Shown here piece by piece: positions 46,621-58,016 of a stretch of 64,000 bases of DNA. The stretch spans positions 10,512,355-10,576,354 of the forward strand of contig CM070566.1 in NCBI GenBank assembly GCA_036346405.1, in the 5' to 3' direction. The position numbers were made by a program, and so were the translations under genes. Within the stretch, counting starts at the first letter, position 1. The number at the start of each line of letters is the position of its first letter. Origin of the DNA: Phyllostachys edulis (lineage: Eukaryota; Streptophyta; Magnoliopsida; Poales; Poaceae). The notes below the pieces were generated by a model. The model was not told the DNA's origin. It did no database searches and was given only the letters and a program-made list of their open reading frames with translations.

Positions 46621-47367
46621 AACTCATGCCTCATGATATTTACTCTCATTTGGACTTTATTGAGATATTTATGAAGTTATTTCAAAAATTCTTTCAAAAA
46701 CCCTATTTTGATAACAACTATGTTAATTGGAAGTTATTGTTATCTATCTCATGCATAATGATCCTAGAAATATTTATTTGAGTGTTTGAATTAAGGATCA
46801 TTTGCATTCAAGTTTAGCTCCTGCTTCTTCAGGAAAAAATGGTAATATTGTGTTTTAACACTAGTACTACCTCTGCACGGTAATACCACATGCATATGAC
46901 TGGCGAGTTCTTAGCGGTTACAGCCGAAGCTCTTTTACTCGGCTCTCTCTCTCTCTCCTCCCGTGCTCCACTCAAAACCCTAAACTCAAATCCTTCGATT
47001 GAGTGAAGTTTTCCTGGATTTATTGGTTGAAATTGACTCTAGCACTCTCTTCTCATCCGATCCCTAAGGTATTTGCCTTGATTCTCTTATTTCTCATCTT
47101 CTTTTTGGCATCTATCTCTTTTAGGGTTTGAATCAAATATGGATGATTGAGTCAATTTCTCTTGAGAAAATTGGTAGTAATTAGTGTTTTATGACTTATC
47201 ATGTCGATTCCATGGATTAATTCATGTCAAATACTAGTTAGAATTAAAATCGATAGAACCCCAAAATTTTGGAATTGCGGTTCTACCGATCTAGAAGAGA
47301 GAAGTTGATTTAATCGTACTCTTTTGCTTAAATCCAACTCTGATTGTCTCGTCTTGTCTTAGCAATC
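46621..47367 (+). other. Spacer between pol and the third reading frame of the SIRE element
   Basis: Non-coding. It contains ctctctctctct and a pyrimidine-rich run at about 46945-46965, and gttttaacactagtactacctc-like motifs shared with the LTR. SIRE elements have a comparable untranslated stretch before the extra ORF. Confidence 0.5.
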
Positions 47368-49894
47368 ATGCCAAGAACAAAGAAACCAGCTTTTCGCAGA
47401 GGGACCATTCCCGATGGAGATTCTGAAGAACACTATAATCCTCCAGCCTCTAGCACTGGACCATCTCGCTGAAAGGCACCTTCCAAGAAGGCTGCTTCAA
47501 GAAAATATCCATGGGATGAACTAAGCGACGAGGAGATGGTATCATTCCTTCTTGGTATAAAAGAAAAAGGTAAAGGACAATCTTCCAAGAAGCGAGCTGC
47601 AGAACCTGAATTTGAAGAGGAAGAATGTGATGAAGAAAGCGATGAGGAGATGGCTGAGGCCGAAGAACCTACAGTAGACCTCATGCTAATTACGAGTGAT
47701 AACTATGCTTTACTTCGACATGTCAATCAATATAAGAAGCCCAATAGTTCCATAGATACAAGATTCCACGCCAGATTCCAACAGGAAGTCTTTGCTCAGC
47801 TGTCGGGACCCAAAATATGCAATTGTGGACCCTCTGTGTATAATGTACTAGTCTAGGATCACGCTAGTGCACACAGTGTCAACACAGGTGAATATCGATC
47901 CACATAAGCGATTAATAACATAAACGAGTAATTTGATAACAAATAAGGGTTTTGACCTTATAGTCGAGTTTACATTTATTAAGCCACGCAGGGCTAGCAA
48001 GGAAATAAAATAGTAGCAGAACGAAGAAACTTCAGCGGAATCCCATCAATTCACCACAGGCAACTGACTGGGATCAAGACCCTACGATCAAGCACCTTCG
48101 ATGAACTCCTCCTCGAAAGCAGGCGATGACTCCTCCTTTTCTGTTGCATGTTTTACAACAAGCATGAGTACACACCATACTCGCAAGTCATACCACAGAA
48201 ATGCAATTATAGATGCAGGCTTATTCCAAAGGAATGGCACGTAGTTCTTTGGCGAAATCTGACATTTGCAATTTAAATACAAGTAATAGATTGAAAGTAT
48301 AATTCAAAACAAATAGGCAATAATAATTTGATAGTTTTATTTCAGAAAGACACATAGCCTAAGTAGGTTATTCACATAGCCATATGACTTAGGTCACACA
48401 GCTCCCTTCCCCAGGTTTTCATGAAAATCTACCCCTCGTGTGAAATCACCGAGCATGTCCATGATCATGACGCGCTATTCAAATAGATTGTTTAACACTC
48501 TGCAGAGGTTGTACACTTTACCCATAAGATACAACTAGTGTAGCTATCACTAGCCGTAACAAAACAGTTCAGAAACTTCATCTCGACATTGACACTCCGG
48601 TATGCTTTGCGCCACAGAGGCCTTTACCGTTGGATAGGGACACGGCGAACCGCCCGTGATCGACTACTTGGTAGTACATACCTCCACCCAATCGACCACG
48701 GCTAACCTACAACTTTGAGTAATCAATGTCAAGACTCGTAACTTACTAAGTTAGGCGTCCCATCGTGCATGTGGTTGTACGAAAGGCTCAGTTCAATGGC
48801 GCACAAAGTTAAGTCCTTAATTGACCAAGGCAAGACTTCCAATTAAACTACAAATCCCTATGCACACAGGTTATTAAGCCCATGCACATAGCTCCACCAA
48901 AATATCACACCGTCCACTTGCCCCCGTCTAAATCCTTTCCCACTGTTGGTTAAGTGCAACATATGCCATCAACGAGTAATATCACATAGAGCACACGGTT
49001 TCTATCACATAGTTCCATAGTCACTTAGTCAAGTTTATATTTGCATCTACATGAGATGGTGACTTGTAGCATGGCTAAGCAATCTAATCGCAACTAACCA
49101 ACCCATGTCGGTAATACAATAGCACCAACTAAATATGAACCAAACTAGGGTGACAAAAGATTATGGCATACAATTAGACAAGGAAGTCATAACAAATTGG
49201 ATATTAACTAATCCCAAAAACATTGAAATAAATAATTAAAGTAAATGCAATAATTTGAATCAATATAACTTTTGAAAACTGGGTTCAATATGATCAAAGG
49301 TATAACTTGCCTTGGAATAGGTCTAAGAACTAATCTTGCTCTTGAGATGCTCCTTACTCTTCAAAACCTCCGGAGGTATCAACGCCTACTCGCAAACGAA
49401 ACAAACAAACAAAACAAAATAAATAAAAACTGAGGCAAAACAAACTCCAAAAATTAAATAAAAATCTCAGATAGATAGATCTTGATTTTAGATGAATTTA
49501 GAAATTTGAATGGGCTCAATCGGAGTTCGGATGCAAAAGATATGGGCTTGGGAAGTTAGAAATCTAAAGACAACCCTAATTTTGGATTATCCCGAATTAT
49601 TTTTTTAACAGAAAATCGGAATAATGACGTCGGCTGACGTCAGCGAAGGAAATTCTGAATTAAAATAAATCCGGAGAAAAGGTTGTGTGGCCGACATGTG
49701 GGCCCTCGGTCCATGGGTTCACAGAACAGTCAACTGACACGTGGGGAACCACACGTCAGAGACTCGGCCCATGGTGGAACAGGTTCACCGAGATGGTTGG
49801 TTCTGGATTGGGGTGAGATGGCACGCGGCGCTGACAGGGGCGCCACGCCAGCAACGGAGGCGATGTGGCGCAGATGTGGCGGTGAGATGGCGTG

Positions 49895-51882
49895 GTGACC
49901 TGCAGTGGCGGACCCAGGATTTTGAGCATGGGTGTTCGGAATTGACAAAATATTGAATTTCAGTGTAAAAAGCTAATGTACACAATAGCAAAAATCGAAG
50001 CTTAAATTGTTCTTACTAAAACAACATCTCAAAATAATTTATAGAAATTATAAAATAATTTGCGCTGACCAAGCCTATGGATAAATTATGATGTCGTGAG
50101 TATTGTTTTGACTTAGAACTGAACGATTCATCAACAAGTAGGTGATATTTTTCTTCTATTGGATAAATAGATATATCTGATGGTGACTTTGCTTATTGAC
50201 ATGCTTATGAGCTAATCTATATCAAGACAAAAATTAGTCAAGAGCTTCACAATCATAGCAGTTGATATCATAGAAGTGGATCTACCTCGAGATTTATCGA
50301 CGTACAACTCCTCCTGGGTCATGTCTACTCGTCATCTTTATACACTGGGGAAATGGATATGGAGATTAGAAACTAAAAAGTGAGGTTGGCAAGAACTTCT
50401 GAGAAATAAATATTTGAAGGGCAAAGCTCTCTCTCAAGTGAAATTTAAAACCGGATAATCACACTTTTGGTCAGGGTACGTTAATGAAAATCCAAGGCAT
50501 GTTTCTAGGTTGTTGCAAAAAAAGAATCATTAGCAATGGGAGGTGAACTATATTTTGGGAAGATAAGTGGTTAGGAAATTTTACCCTTGTTGAAAAATAT
50601 CCAAGACTCTATAATATCACTTTCAATTCATAATATCATGGTGGCTGAAGTGATTGAGAGAGGATAGGATAGGATATTATTAAGTCCAAAAGGACCCTTT
50701 GCCCCTTTGGGGTGAAACTAAAGAAAAGTGGGAATTGGTGAAAAAGAATTGTGAGGACATTAATCTTCCTGATAAGGAAGATAGCATCAATCGATCAATT
50801 GGGTGCTGACTCCTAATGGTAGGCTTACTGTGAAATCCTTCTAGCTGGCGCTGAGAGTACAAGGTGTTGATTTTCCTCAGAAATTTCTCTGGAAAACAAA
50901 ACTTCCTTTGAAGATAAAACTGTTCCTTTGGCTCATTATCAAAAGAAGCATTTTGACAAAAGATAATCTGAAAAACAGGGGTTGGAAGGGACCAACTAAG
51001 TGCCAATTTTGTGGGGGCAGAAGAAACATTAGACCATCTATTTATTCTCTGTCTAGTAGCTAGATTCATATGGAACACAGTTAAATGTGCCTTTCAGCCT
51101 TTGGGTTTACACATTTGACAAGAAATGTTGATCATCTTCTTGGGATTTCCCATTTTACTGATTTGGGATTGGGTACTACCTGGCTGGCTGGCTCGAGGAG
51201 ACGGGGACGATGGGGAGTAGGCCAGTCGGGGTCGGAGGCTCGGAGGTTGGATCCTCGGGGGTCGCCACTCGCCGGCAGCCGGTTGCCTAGTTCAGTCGCC
51301 CAGATGGCCAGATGCGGATGCCTCCGTGACTCCGTCCTCAAAGGCTCAGAGCGTACATGACGCGCCTTCGCCGGCAGTCACCGCTGGCGTCGACCGGCTG
51401 CCTTCGGAGGTCGGCCGCCGCAAAGACGCCAGCCTCCTCGGTCATCGTCCCCTCGGTCCTCGATCCTCCCTTCTCCCCGCACCGACCCGCCGCCACCCGC
51501 TTCGCCGCCAGACTACCGGACTACCACTGCCGCGCTGCAAGCGCAAGGGCGGTGGATGAGTGGAGCCGCCTGCTTAAAAGCCTTGTTGCAAGCACAAGAT
51601 GTGTGTTTTTGAGGTAGAGAGAGATGTGCACTCCCTAGGGATTTAGGTTTAGGGTTGGACGAAATGGCCAAATGGGCTTGGGCCTTGGGAGTTCCTGTGG
51701 CTTGTGCGGTCTTGTGCGCTGGTGGCCTAATGGTGGTCTCGATGCTTGAGGAGTCGACAAAATGAAGTCTATTTTCAGTATATATATGGATTATACATTA
51801 TATATACTAAATTTTTGCTCAAAAAATTTGGGTGTTCAGCTGAACACCCATGAACTTAGCTGGATCCGCCCCTGGTGACCTG
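49895..51882. mobile_element. hAT transposon derivative (49903-51874) carrying a LINE fragment
   Basis: The exact 8-bp duplication gtgacctg flanks it (49895-49902 and 51875-51882). The termini cagtggcggacccagg and inverted caggggcggatccagc pair, followed by a shared catgggtgttc subterminal motif. 1972 bp long with no hAT transposase. The interior holds non-LTR retrotransposon sequence (50370-51115) and a GC-rich block (51190-51600) of unknown origin with chance frames on both strands. Confidence 0.93.
50370..51115 (+). pseudogene. LINE 3' fragment with zf-RVT domain
   Basis: Decayed coding sequence: WQELLRNKYLKGKAL (about 50380), FWEDKWLGNFTLVEKYP (about 50555) and LTPNGRLTVKSF, then KIKLFLWLI and the zinc-binding KCQFCG (about 51000), followed after a frameshift by the EETLDHLFILC part. 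This is the C-terminal region of plant LINE ORF2. Stops are present. No poly(A) tail or target duplication of its own was seen, so it may have been captured by the hAT element rather than inserted. Confidence 0.82.
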
Positions 51883-53819
51883 GCGTCCACATCTCTGATG
51901 ACATCAACGCCGGCGAGGTCTTGGCTCATCAAACAGCAGTGCTCTGAGGCTCGCCGGTGGTAGCGGATGGGCGCGCTGGGTAGAGTAGGCTATTGCGGAC
52001 CTGGTGGTGGGCTTCTTGGCACGGGAGAATGACGGTGGTGACCGCAATTGCCGTCGGAGCGGAGGAGGACGAGCGGCTGTTGTCGAGGGTGATCACCAGA
52101 GACGTTCAGGAGCAGCGAAGGAGTGCATGAGGTTGCGGCTGCGACGAGGAAGGCGATGGCGACGACCACCGAGACGGGGCACGGCCTTCGGCGGTGGAAT
52201 TCGAAGTTTTGGCTTGCGGCTCCAAAAACCTAAACTCCAAATTGCGACGGCGACAGAGCTTTAGGAGAGGAACGGGGTGGGGCTTCGGGATGAGGAGGCA
52301 AGGGCAAACCCTAGGGGCCTTTTTATAGGGTGCGGGCGGAGTTCAACTCGGAACCGCAAAAGGGGATAAGGAAATTCAAGAGGTTGAGATGCGATTCAGA
52401 GGAGATAAGGTTCCAAAGCAGTCTGGAGAGCTCGAGATTTAAAAGACGAGATTGCACGGATTCTGGTGATCGTCTGGTTGTCGGATGAAGCTTGAGGAAA
52501 CCACGGCGGACACGGCTCGGCTCTCGCGAGGATGAAGACGATCTGAGAGGCAATGGCCAGGACCCACTGGTGTGAACAAAGAAAGCAAGGTATGTGTAAT
52601 GGTCATTGGGCCATGGACTGGGCAGAGCCAGCGGAGAAAGGGGCCACGGAATGGGCTAAGCGGGAATAGGATCGAGTGAGGAAAGGATTGACCGAGACCA
52701 AATCTGAGATTTTAAATACACTTTTCTTTTTAGAAAATACCGAAATCCAAATAAGCAATAGAAAATAGCAAATAAACTTTGAAAAATTCGAGAAAAATCT
52801 AGAAAATATATCCAAGCCCAAAGAATCCAAATAAAATAGTTTTGACCATTGTTGATGTTGACTTTAATCATATTAAATTGTTTTGATGTACAAAGTCCAT
52901 ATTAAGCTTTGGATTAAAATCAAATAAACTCCAAATGGTGAATTTTGTCCTACTAACTATTCAACGGGTTTTTAAAGCTTAGAAAATTGGGATGTTACAT
53001 CAGCTCTACAATCAACATCGACAGTTTGCAGATCACAAGCATGTTGACTGGGCTCATTTGAATTCTCTTCACAAATATGAAGGGGCCTATAGATTGTTTC
53101 AAGCAGTTGGTCTTTATGACATTGTAGCATTGAGGTGTGACTACAAGGAAGAGATCATAAGACAATTTTATGCCACTGTCTATGTGTCAGCATCTTTAGA
53201 TCACTTGATTTGGATGACTAGAACTCAAAGATATCAAGCCTTCAAGGTTGACTTTGAATGAGCCTTAAGGACCTACATGGGAACTCAAGAAAGGATCGAA
53301 GACAAAGAAACTCTCAGAGTTCCAGCATGGAGTCAGTTCTATGACCAAAGTGTGAACTTTGTTCCTGGAAAAATTGGTGGGCTTCTCCTTTTACCAAACT
53401 TAATCAATAGGATCATCAATCATACCTTCTTTCCCAAGAGTGAAAACTTTGATGCTATTCGAGGGCATGCATGGAATATCATTGACAATATTATGCATGG
53501 TAGAAAGTTTGATGTGGTTGATTTGATAATGAGGGAGATTAGCTCATCCAAGAATGACAGAATCAAAAGGATCTACTTTGCACCTTATATCATGGCTCTA
53601 ATTTTGAGAGGGACTCAGTTCAGAGAAGGGCGGCCTGGAGTGCATAAAGCTTATAAACCAAGGGAAGGAGCCCCGGTGCCTGCAGTTGTACCACCTCCTG
53701 CTTTAGATGTATCCTCTCAGTCTCCAGTAGCTCCAGCAGATCAAGTCTCTCTCTCTCAAATGCTCTCAGTTGTCATGGAGATTAGAGATTCTCAGCAGAG
53801 GTTGGAACAAAATCAATAG

Positions 53820-54500
53820 AGATTGGAGGAGGCTTAGATCGAAACAAATAATAGGATTGTTGTCTTCACAGAACAGATTCACACTCTTGAGCGAGCACGC
53901 TATGGACGCCGTTAACGCCTCAACACTCCTCCTCAAGTTCTTCCTGCACAAGATTGATATCTTTTTGCACTTGATGCCAAAGGGGGAGAAATTCGAAGAT
54001 CTAGGATTAAAATATTAAGGGGGAGCTTAGTTTTTTGGGGAGCCTAGATAGCTATTTATCGTATTAGCTATTATGTATGTTGGAACAATGTTTTATGTCC
54101 TTGTTTGCTTATGAGACTATGTTGGTTTTATATGTTGAACTCGTGTTGAAATGCTTATGTTTAATGTTATCTCAGGCATTTTTTTTATCAATTATCATCT
54201 CTTATTGCCTGAATGATCCAATGAGTACTTCGTTCCACATATCCAATAAATAAAGGAAACTCCGCCGAAATTTTCAAAAATAAACAAATGCATGAAAATC
54301 ACTTCATGAACCTTGATGTACATTTTTAGGGAGAGCAGTCTCTATTTATTGATTGACTTTGAAAGCAACAAATTATCCATCTCCTTTGAACTCAAATCAA
54401 GAATTTCTTGCTTCTCAAAAGTCAAAACCAGAATATACAACCTTGTGTATATTCAAAATCTTTCATATCCTTTATATCAATTAGGTTGTCATCAATTACC
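53820..54500 (+). other. 3' untranslated region of the SIRE element
   Basis: Contains an internal purine block (caaagggggagaaattcg, about 53978) and another at 54018 (ttaagggggagctt), then AT-rich sequence up to the polypurine tract. Short frames are not supported as genes. Confidence 0.6.
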
Positions 54501-54513
54501 AAAAAGGGGGAGA
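54501..54513 (+). promoter_or_regulatory. Polypurine tract of the SIRE element
   Basis: aaaaagggggaga lies immediately upstream of the 3' LTR, the plus-strand priming site of reverse transcription. Confidence 0.9.
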
Positions 54514-54514
54514 T

Positions 54515-56070
54515 TGAAAGTATCTAGGCCCTCGTCTTTGATTTTGGTAATTAATGTCAACAATGTATTAAGAGACTAACATGTGTGCTAAGATGTTTTA
54601 AGGATTAGTCCCAAAGGATGTGTTATGATTTGGAAATGGCAATGCAAAGGCTATAAAGATCGACTTGGCTCAAGCAAAGGTATCAGTATCTAGAAGATCC
54701 TTTTGTAGTATTTTGCCGGTCTAGGTATTTGGAGAAAAGACCGGATTTGTAGGCTAGACGCCATACTATTAAAAGGGATCATAGCTAGTAGCTTGAGGAT
54801 CTATTTTTTTATGCCATCTTGATCAACTAAGAGTCATGCATTGCATTTGTTTTTGCATCTGGAAAGTATTTTTGATTCTCTCTGAAATTCGGTTTGACCA
54901 CATTTGATGAGTGGTATTACATGAATGAGTCGAACACGATTGGTCGTAACCTTCGGTCGTACCACGATGGTCATAGACCGGTGAGTAAATAAGTGGTCGT
55001 ACACAATGGTCGAAGACCTTGTCATGAACAGTGGTCCTAGACTCTAGTCGTAGACCTAGTCGTGGGTCTGTCCAGTGGTATGACCGCATTTCTATTGTGG
55101 TACTACCGCAAGGAGGTAATACTAATCCTTGGTTGGCGGCACGTTTTTTTCCAGAGAAGGTGTTTTCTGAGAATTCTTGAGCTCTGAAAAACGGTTGTTC
55201 CATTCTAGCCGAGCGGTACTACCACTCTGCGGTAGTACCGATTTCTAGTTGACGGTCATCTCGCAACTCCTTTTCTAACGGCTAGTTCAGAGCATTAAAT
55301 GCAACTATTCCAACCGTTGGGCGGAACATTGGTAGTACCGGGTTTCAACGGCAATACTACCGGGAATCCTGATTTTTTCAGGAAAGTGGTTGTAACAGCT
55401 AGTGTTGCTAATGATGGTTATAAATACCTCCCCACCTGCCTCTAGCCAAGTGTTGATGAGCATATTTACTCTCATTGAATACTCTTGAGCTCTTAGACAC
55501 TCTCTACTACTCATTTGCTTTGAATTCCCATTTTGAGGTAGTTGAGAGCTTTTAAGTGCACTGCATCATTAGTTGATCTTGTTACCACTTGATTATTTCT
55601 CAAGCAAACACTTGGTTTATTACTCTTGGTGCTTGCCAGCACCTAGATGGCTTTGGAGGAAGATTGTGAGGTGAGCTCTTCAAAGAAGATTATGAAGAGT
55701 CCCGGCAAAGGATTATGAAGTGGTTGCATGCTCACCATCTCCGGAGAGGAGGAAGAGCAACGATAGTGATCGAGGGTTAAGGCTTAATTCGTGGAGCCGA
55801 TTTGATTGGTTCAAGCTTCCTCAACGTGGACTAGTGAAGACTAGCAAGTCTTCGATACCATGAAAAAAACCTCTTTGTCCTCATTGTGGTTTATTCTTGT
55901 CTTTACTTCTTCCATATTTACTTTTCTAGCAGTTTACTTGTGTAGAATTGCTTAGCTAGAATTGCTTCTAGTATTGTCATAGTTCACAATCTTGCAAAAT
56001 CTGCTATTTAGTCAAAAAGTTTTAAAATCTCCTATTCACCACCCTCTAGTCAGTTATCCTTGATCCTAGA
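54515..56070 (+). repeat. 3' LTR of the SIRE-type element (complete)
   Basis: 1556 bp starting tgaaagtatctaggccctcg and ending ttatccttgatcctaga. TATA box ggttataaatacctcccc at about 55414. It contains palindromic gcggtagtaccg motifs (about 55225). It is the uninterrupted reference against which the insertion and the truncation of the 5' LTR can be read. Confidence 0.93.
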
Positions 56071-56174
56071 GCGGCAGCCATGGAAGCATGGCTGGAAGCT
56101 CGGTGGGGTAGAAGACCCTATGGCCCACCTGACATTGACCCAACTGCAAGATTCACAAAGAAGCCCTAAACCCA
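56071..56174 (+). other. Short open stretch between the SIRE LTR and the duplicated segment
   Basis: A frame starting at ATG 56080 reads MEAWLEARWGRRPYGPPDID and ends at TAA about 56166. I do not recognise it. It could be a remnant of an exon interrupted by the SIRE insertion, but no splice sites or continuation are evident. Confidence 0.25.
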
Positions 56175-56579
56175 TTATTCACGATTTATGCCGGCACTGA
56201 GGAGGGCAAGCATACACAGTGGTTGCTTCTTAAGGCCACGTTGAGAACACATATGAATATTGTAATATCCAAGTCCCGTTAATTTCACATATTCACATTC
56301 CAAACAGGGCAGCGTAACTTTAGTTAATTCAATTTTGCACTGATGTGAGAAATGTCACAAAATGTTTTTTTACCTAAAATTTAGAGGCCGAAGCAAGCAA
56401 AAAAAAAAGATGACCAATTCATCTGGTAAAGGGTAGTATAAGAGCTTCAAAAATCCATAGCAAACCAAAGATGCATGAGAGGGGCAGAAAACATTTATCT
56501 TCACTACTTAAAAAGAATGTAGTGGTAGTGAGTGATGTGTTCTTCTCTCCATCCCCTCTCTAAAATCCGTGCGCCGACA

Positions 56580-57263
56580 GGCAAGGTAGTTAGAGTCAAG
56601 ATCCTAAGTTGGGTCGATTTGCCTCTGGTAGGATCGAATCGTAGTATCGAATTGTAGAATCGACGATTCTACGAAATTATAAAAATACACATATTTAACA
56701 TCTATACTATAAGTTTGTGTGATTCTTGTATGGTTTACCACTTACTTATAAGCGAAAAAGGACAAAGCACTTTTTATCGCTGTGACAACAGAAAAGCATA
56801 ATGGTACTAACATAATGGGTGATATAGTTCTGAACTACAGGAGAACAACCAATGACCATGCCTAGTTTACTACAATTACATGAGAAATATTCATAAGTTT
56901 TGTAAATCAATATCTAATTGCAACGCTTGCATGTTCCTTAAAAGCAGCTAGACATACTCTAGGAATAAAAACAACTTATCATTATCAAGCTCAAGATTGC
57001 TCTTGCCATAATAAAGATATTTGTACTAGCATTACCACACTGATATAATATTTTGCATGCTCCTTGTTTATTTATAGTTTCATTCTCAGAAATTAATATC
57101 AAAATTTTTTGCTCTAAAACAAAATATCAGCAAAGCTTGGTCTCTAAAAAAATTTGCCCTAAGTCTGATTCCGATTCACAGTGCGATTTGGATCGACAAG
57201 CTGTCGTGGGTTCATAGAATCGTAAGACTCTACGAGTAGGATCGTGATTTTAACTGCCTTGCC
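56580..57263. mobile_element. Non-autonomous DNA transposon with 26-bp terminal inverted repeats
   Basis: The ends ggcaaggtagttagagtca and inverted ggcaaggcagttaaaatca pair over 26 bp with four mismatches, and inner arms share gat(c)gattc/gaatcg motifs. 684 bp, no transposase. Target duplication uncertain (gacag against aacag), so the superfamily is not assigned. Confidence 0.7.
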
Positions 57264-57644
57264 AACAGGTGGGTCACGCCAAGTATCTAGTTCTTCCAAC
57301 GAACATATCCAAATCTCTCGCTTGTTGCAAAAAAACATACCCAAACGATCTGCTGATCACGTTAACAAACACTAACCGCACCTCTCCCACTAGGTTTGGG
57401 TCATGCACGGACGTGCCCCTATTCTCTTGCAAAGTTTGCAAACTAACTCCATGCATGTACATTTGAGCGGCAAATTATATTTAGCATCTTACAAGCACAC
57501 ATCATAACTTCCTCTTGGTTCACCGTCACAGAGGATGATTAGAGGGGACAATGTGCACAAACGAGAGATGGTGGCGACCACTTGTAGAGCAGAGACAACT
57601 GGCAAGGAAGGTGACACGTCGCGTGCCCAACAGTGTCGTGATGG

Positions 57645-57652
57645 CTATAAAG
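57645..57652 (+). promoter_or_regulatory. TATA-like box in the duplicated segment
   Basis: ctataaag within atggctataaagttg. It lies about 70 bp upstream of an unrecognised reading frame. The paralogous position at 30630-30637 is ctagaaag. Confidence 0.45.
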
Positions 57653-57679
57653 TTGTGGTGGCGCCACCGTGTGCACGTG

Positions 57680-58016
57680 CATGGAATGGAATGGAATATG
57701 TAGTTCTTCGGCATCAACAACATGTCATATTACCGGCGGTATATCCTGGACAGAGGCCAGCATGAGCATGCTGCTAACCTGAGTGCCGACTTGGGTCGCT
57801 GTGTGCCTCACGGACGTGTTTGGCCGATGGAGCCTGTTGCTGTGGAAGATCCCGGTGCTCTTCTGCCATTGCCTTGGTCTTGTCGTGGCAAACGTGGTGC
57901 TCCTGGCAACGATGGTGCACACAGCACTATCGAACGCGGAGTGTGATCGTCTACTACGCTACGGGGCGAAAGCACGACGAGAGAGCACCACACCGATCAT
58001 AGCGTAGCTCGACCAG
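57680..58016 (+). other. Unrecognised GC-rich open region downstream of the TATA-like box
   Basis: Three overlapping frames are open (from 57722, 57783 and 57820). The one at 57783-58007 contains a plausible membrane-type hydrophobic stretch (VLFCHCLGLVVANVVLLATM). I recognise no family. It could be a decayed gene fragment whose frame is broken by indels, or simple GC composition. Confidence 0.25.

Larger units (their letters stand above)
47796..53004 (-). repeat. Solo gypsy LTR (47801-52999) with target duplication
   Basis: It begins tgtcgggacccaaaatatgc and ends ttgggatgttaca. The exact 5-bp duplication tcagc flanks it (47796-47800 and 53000-53004), and removal restores the host reading frame. 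Without the nested hAT element it is about 3.2 kb. A - strand TATA box (accctataaaaaggcccc, about 52318) indicates - orientation. The same family occurs as a fragment at 20440-20676. No internal coding region, so it is a recombination product. Confidence 0.94.
47368..53819 (+). pseudogene. Third (envelope-position) reading frame of the SIRE element, split by a solo LTR
   Basis: ATG at 47368 (MPRTKKPAFRRG) opens a frame with a basic head, a TGA at 47473, and a strongly acidic stretch (EFEEEECDEESDEE, about 47610) up to 47800. After the inserted LTR (47801-52999) the same frame resumes at 53005 with HKYEGAYRLFQAVGLYDIV, a TGA at 53260, FFPKSENFDAIRGHAW (about 53430), a proline-rich region (about 53670) and a Gln-rich end QQRLEQNQ with stop at 53817; a degraded coiled-coil tail follows. 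About 420 codons in total. The central part is a domain seen in many plant retroelements and annotated only as a putative plant transposon protein. Its role is unknown and I see no clear signal peptide or transmembrane segment. Confidence 0.8.
34758..56070 (+). mobile_element. SIRE/Maximus-type copia element with multiple nested insertions
   Basis: Paired LTRs (5': 34758-35150 plus 38026-38995; 3': 54515-56070) start tgaaagtatctaggccc. Flanks are gcggt (34753-34757) and gcggc (56071-56075), a 4/5 target duplication. Between them remain an RNase H domain (46059-46620), a third reading frame (47368-47800 and 53005-53819) and a polypurine tract before the 3' LTR. A third ORF downstream of pol is characteristic of the SIRE/Maximus lineage. 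Primer site, gag, protease, integrase and RT are missing, apparently lost in the deletion joined at 38995/39014. Nested in it are two solo LTRs, a truncated gypsy derivative, a hAT element and a LINE fragment. Confidence 0.92.
56175..57660 (+). repeat. Second copy of the 30090-30640 segment, with insertions
   Basis: 56175-56450 and 57310-57655 match the NB-ARC upstream segment. The extra 56451-57309 includes a small DNA element (56580-57263), and a 36-bp stretch at about 57382-57418 is also absent from the other copy. No NB-ARC coding sequence follows here. At 57645-57652 an intact TATA-like ctataaag is present, whereas the other copy has ctagaaag. Confidence 0.9.
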
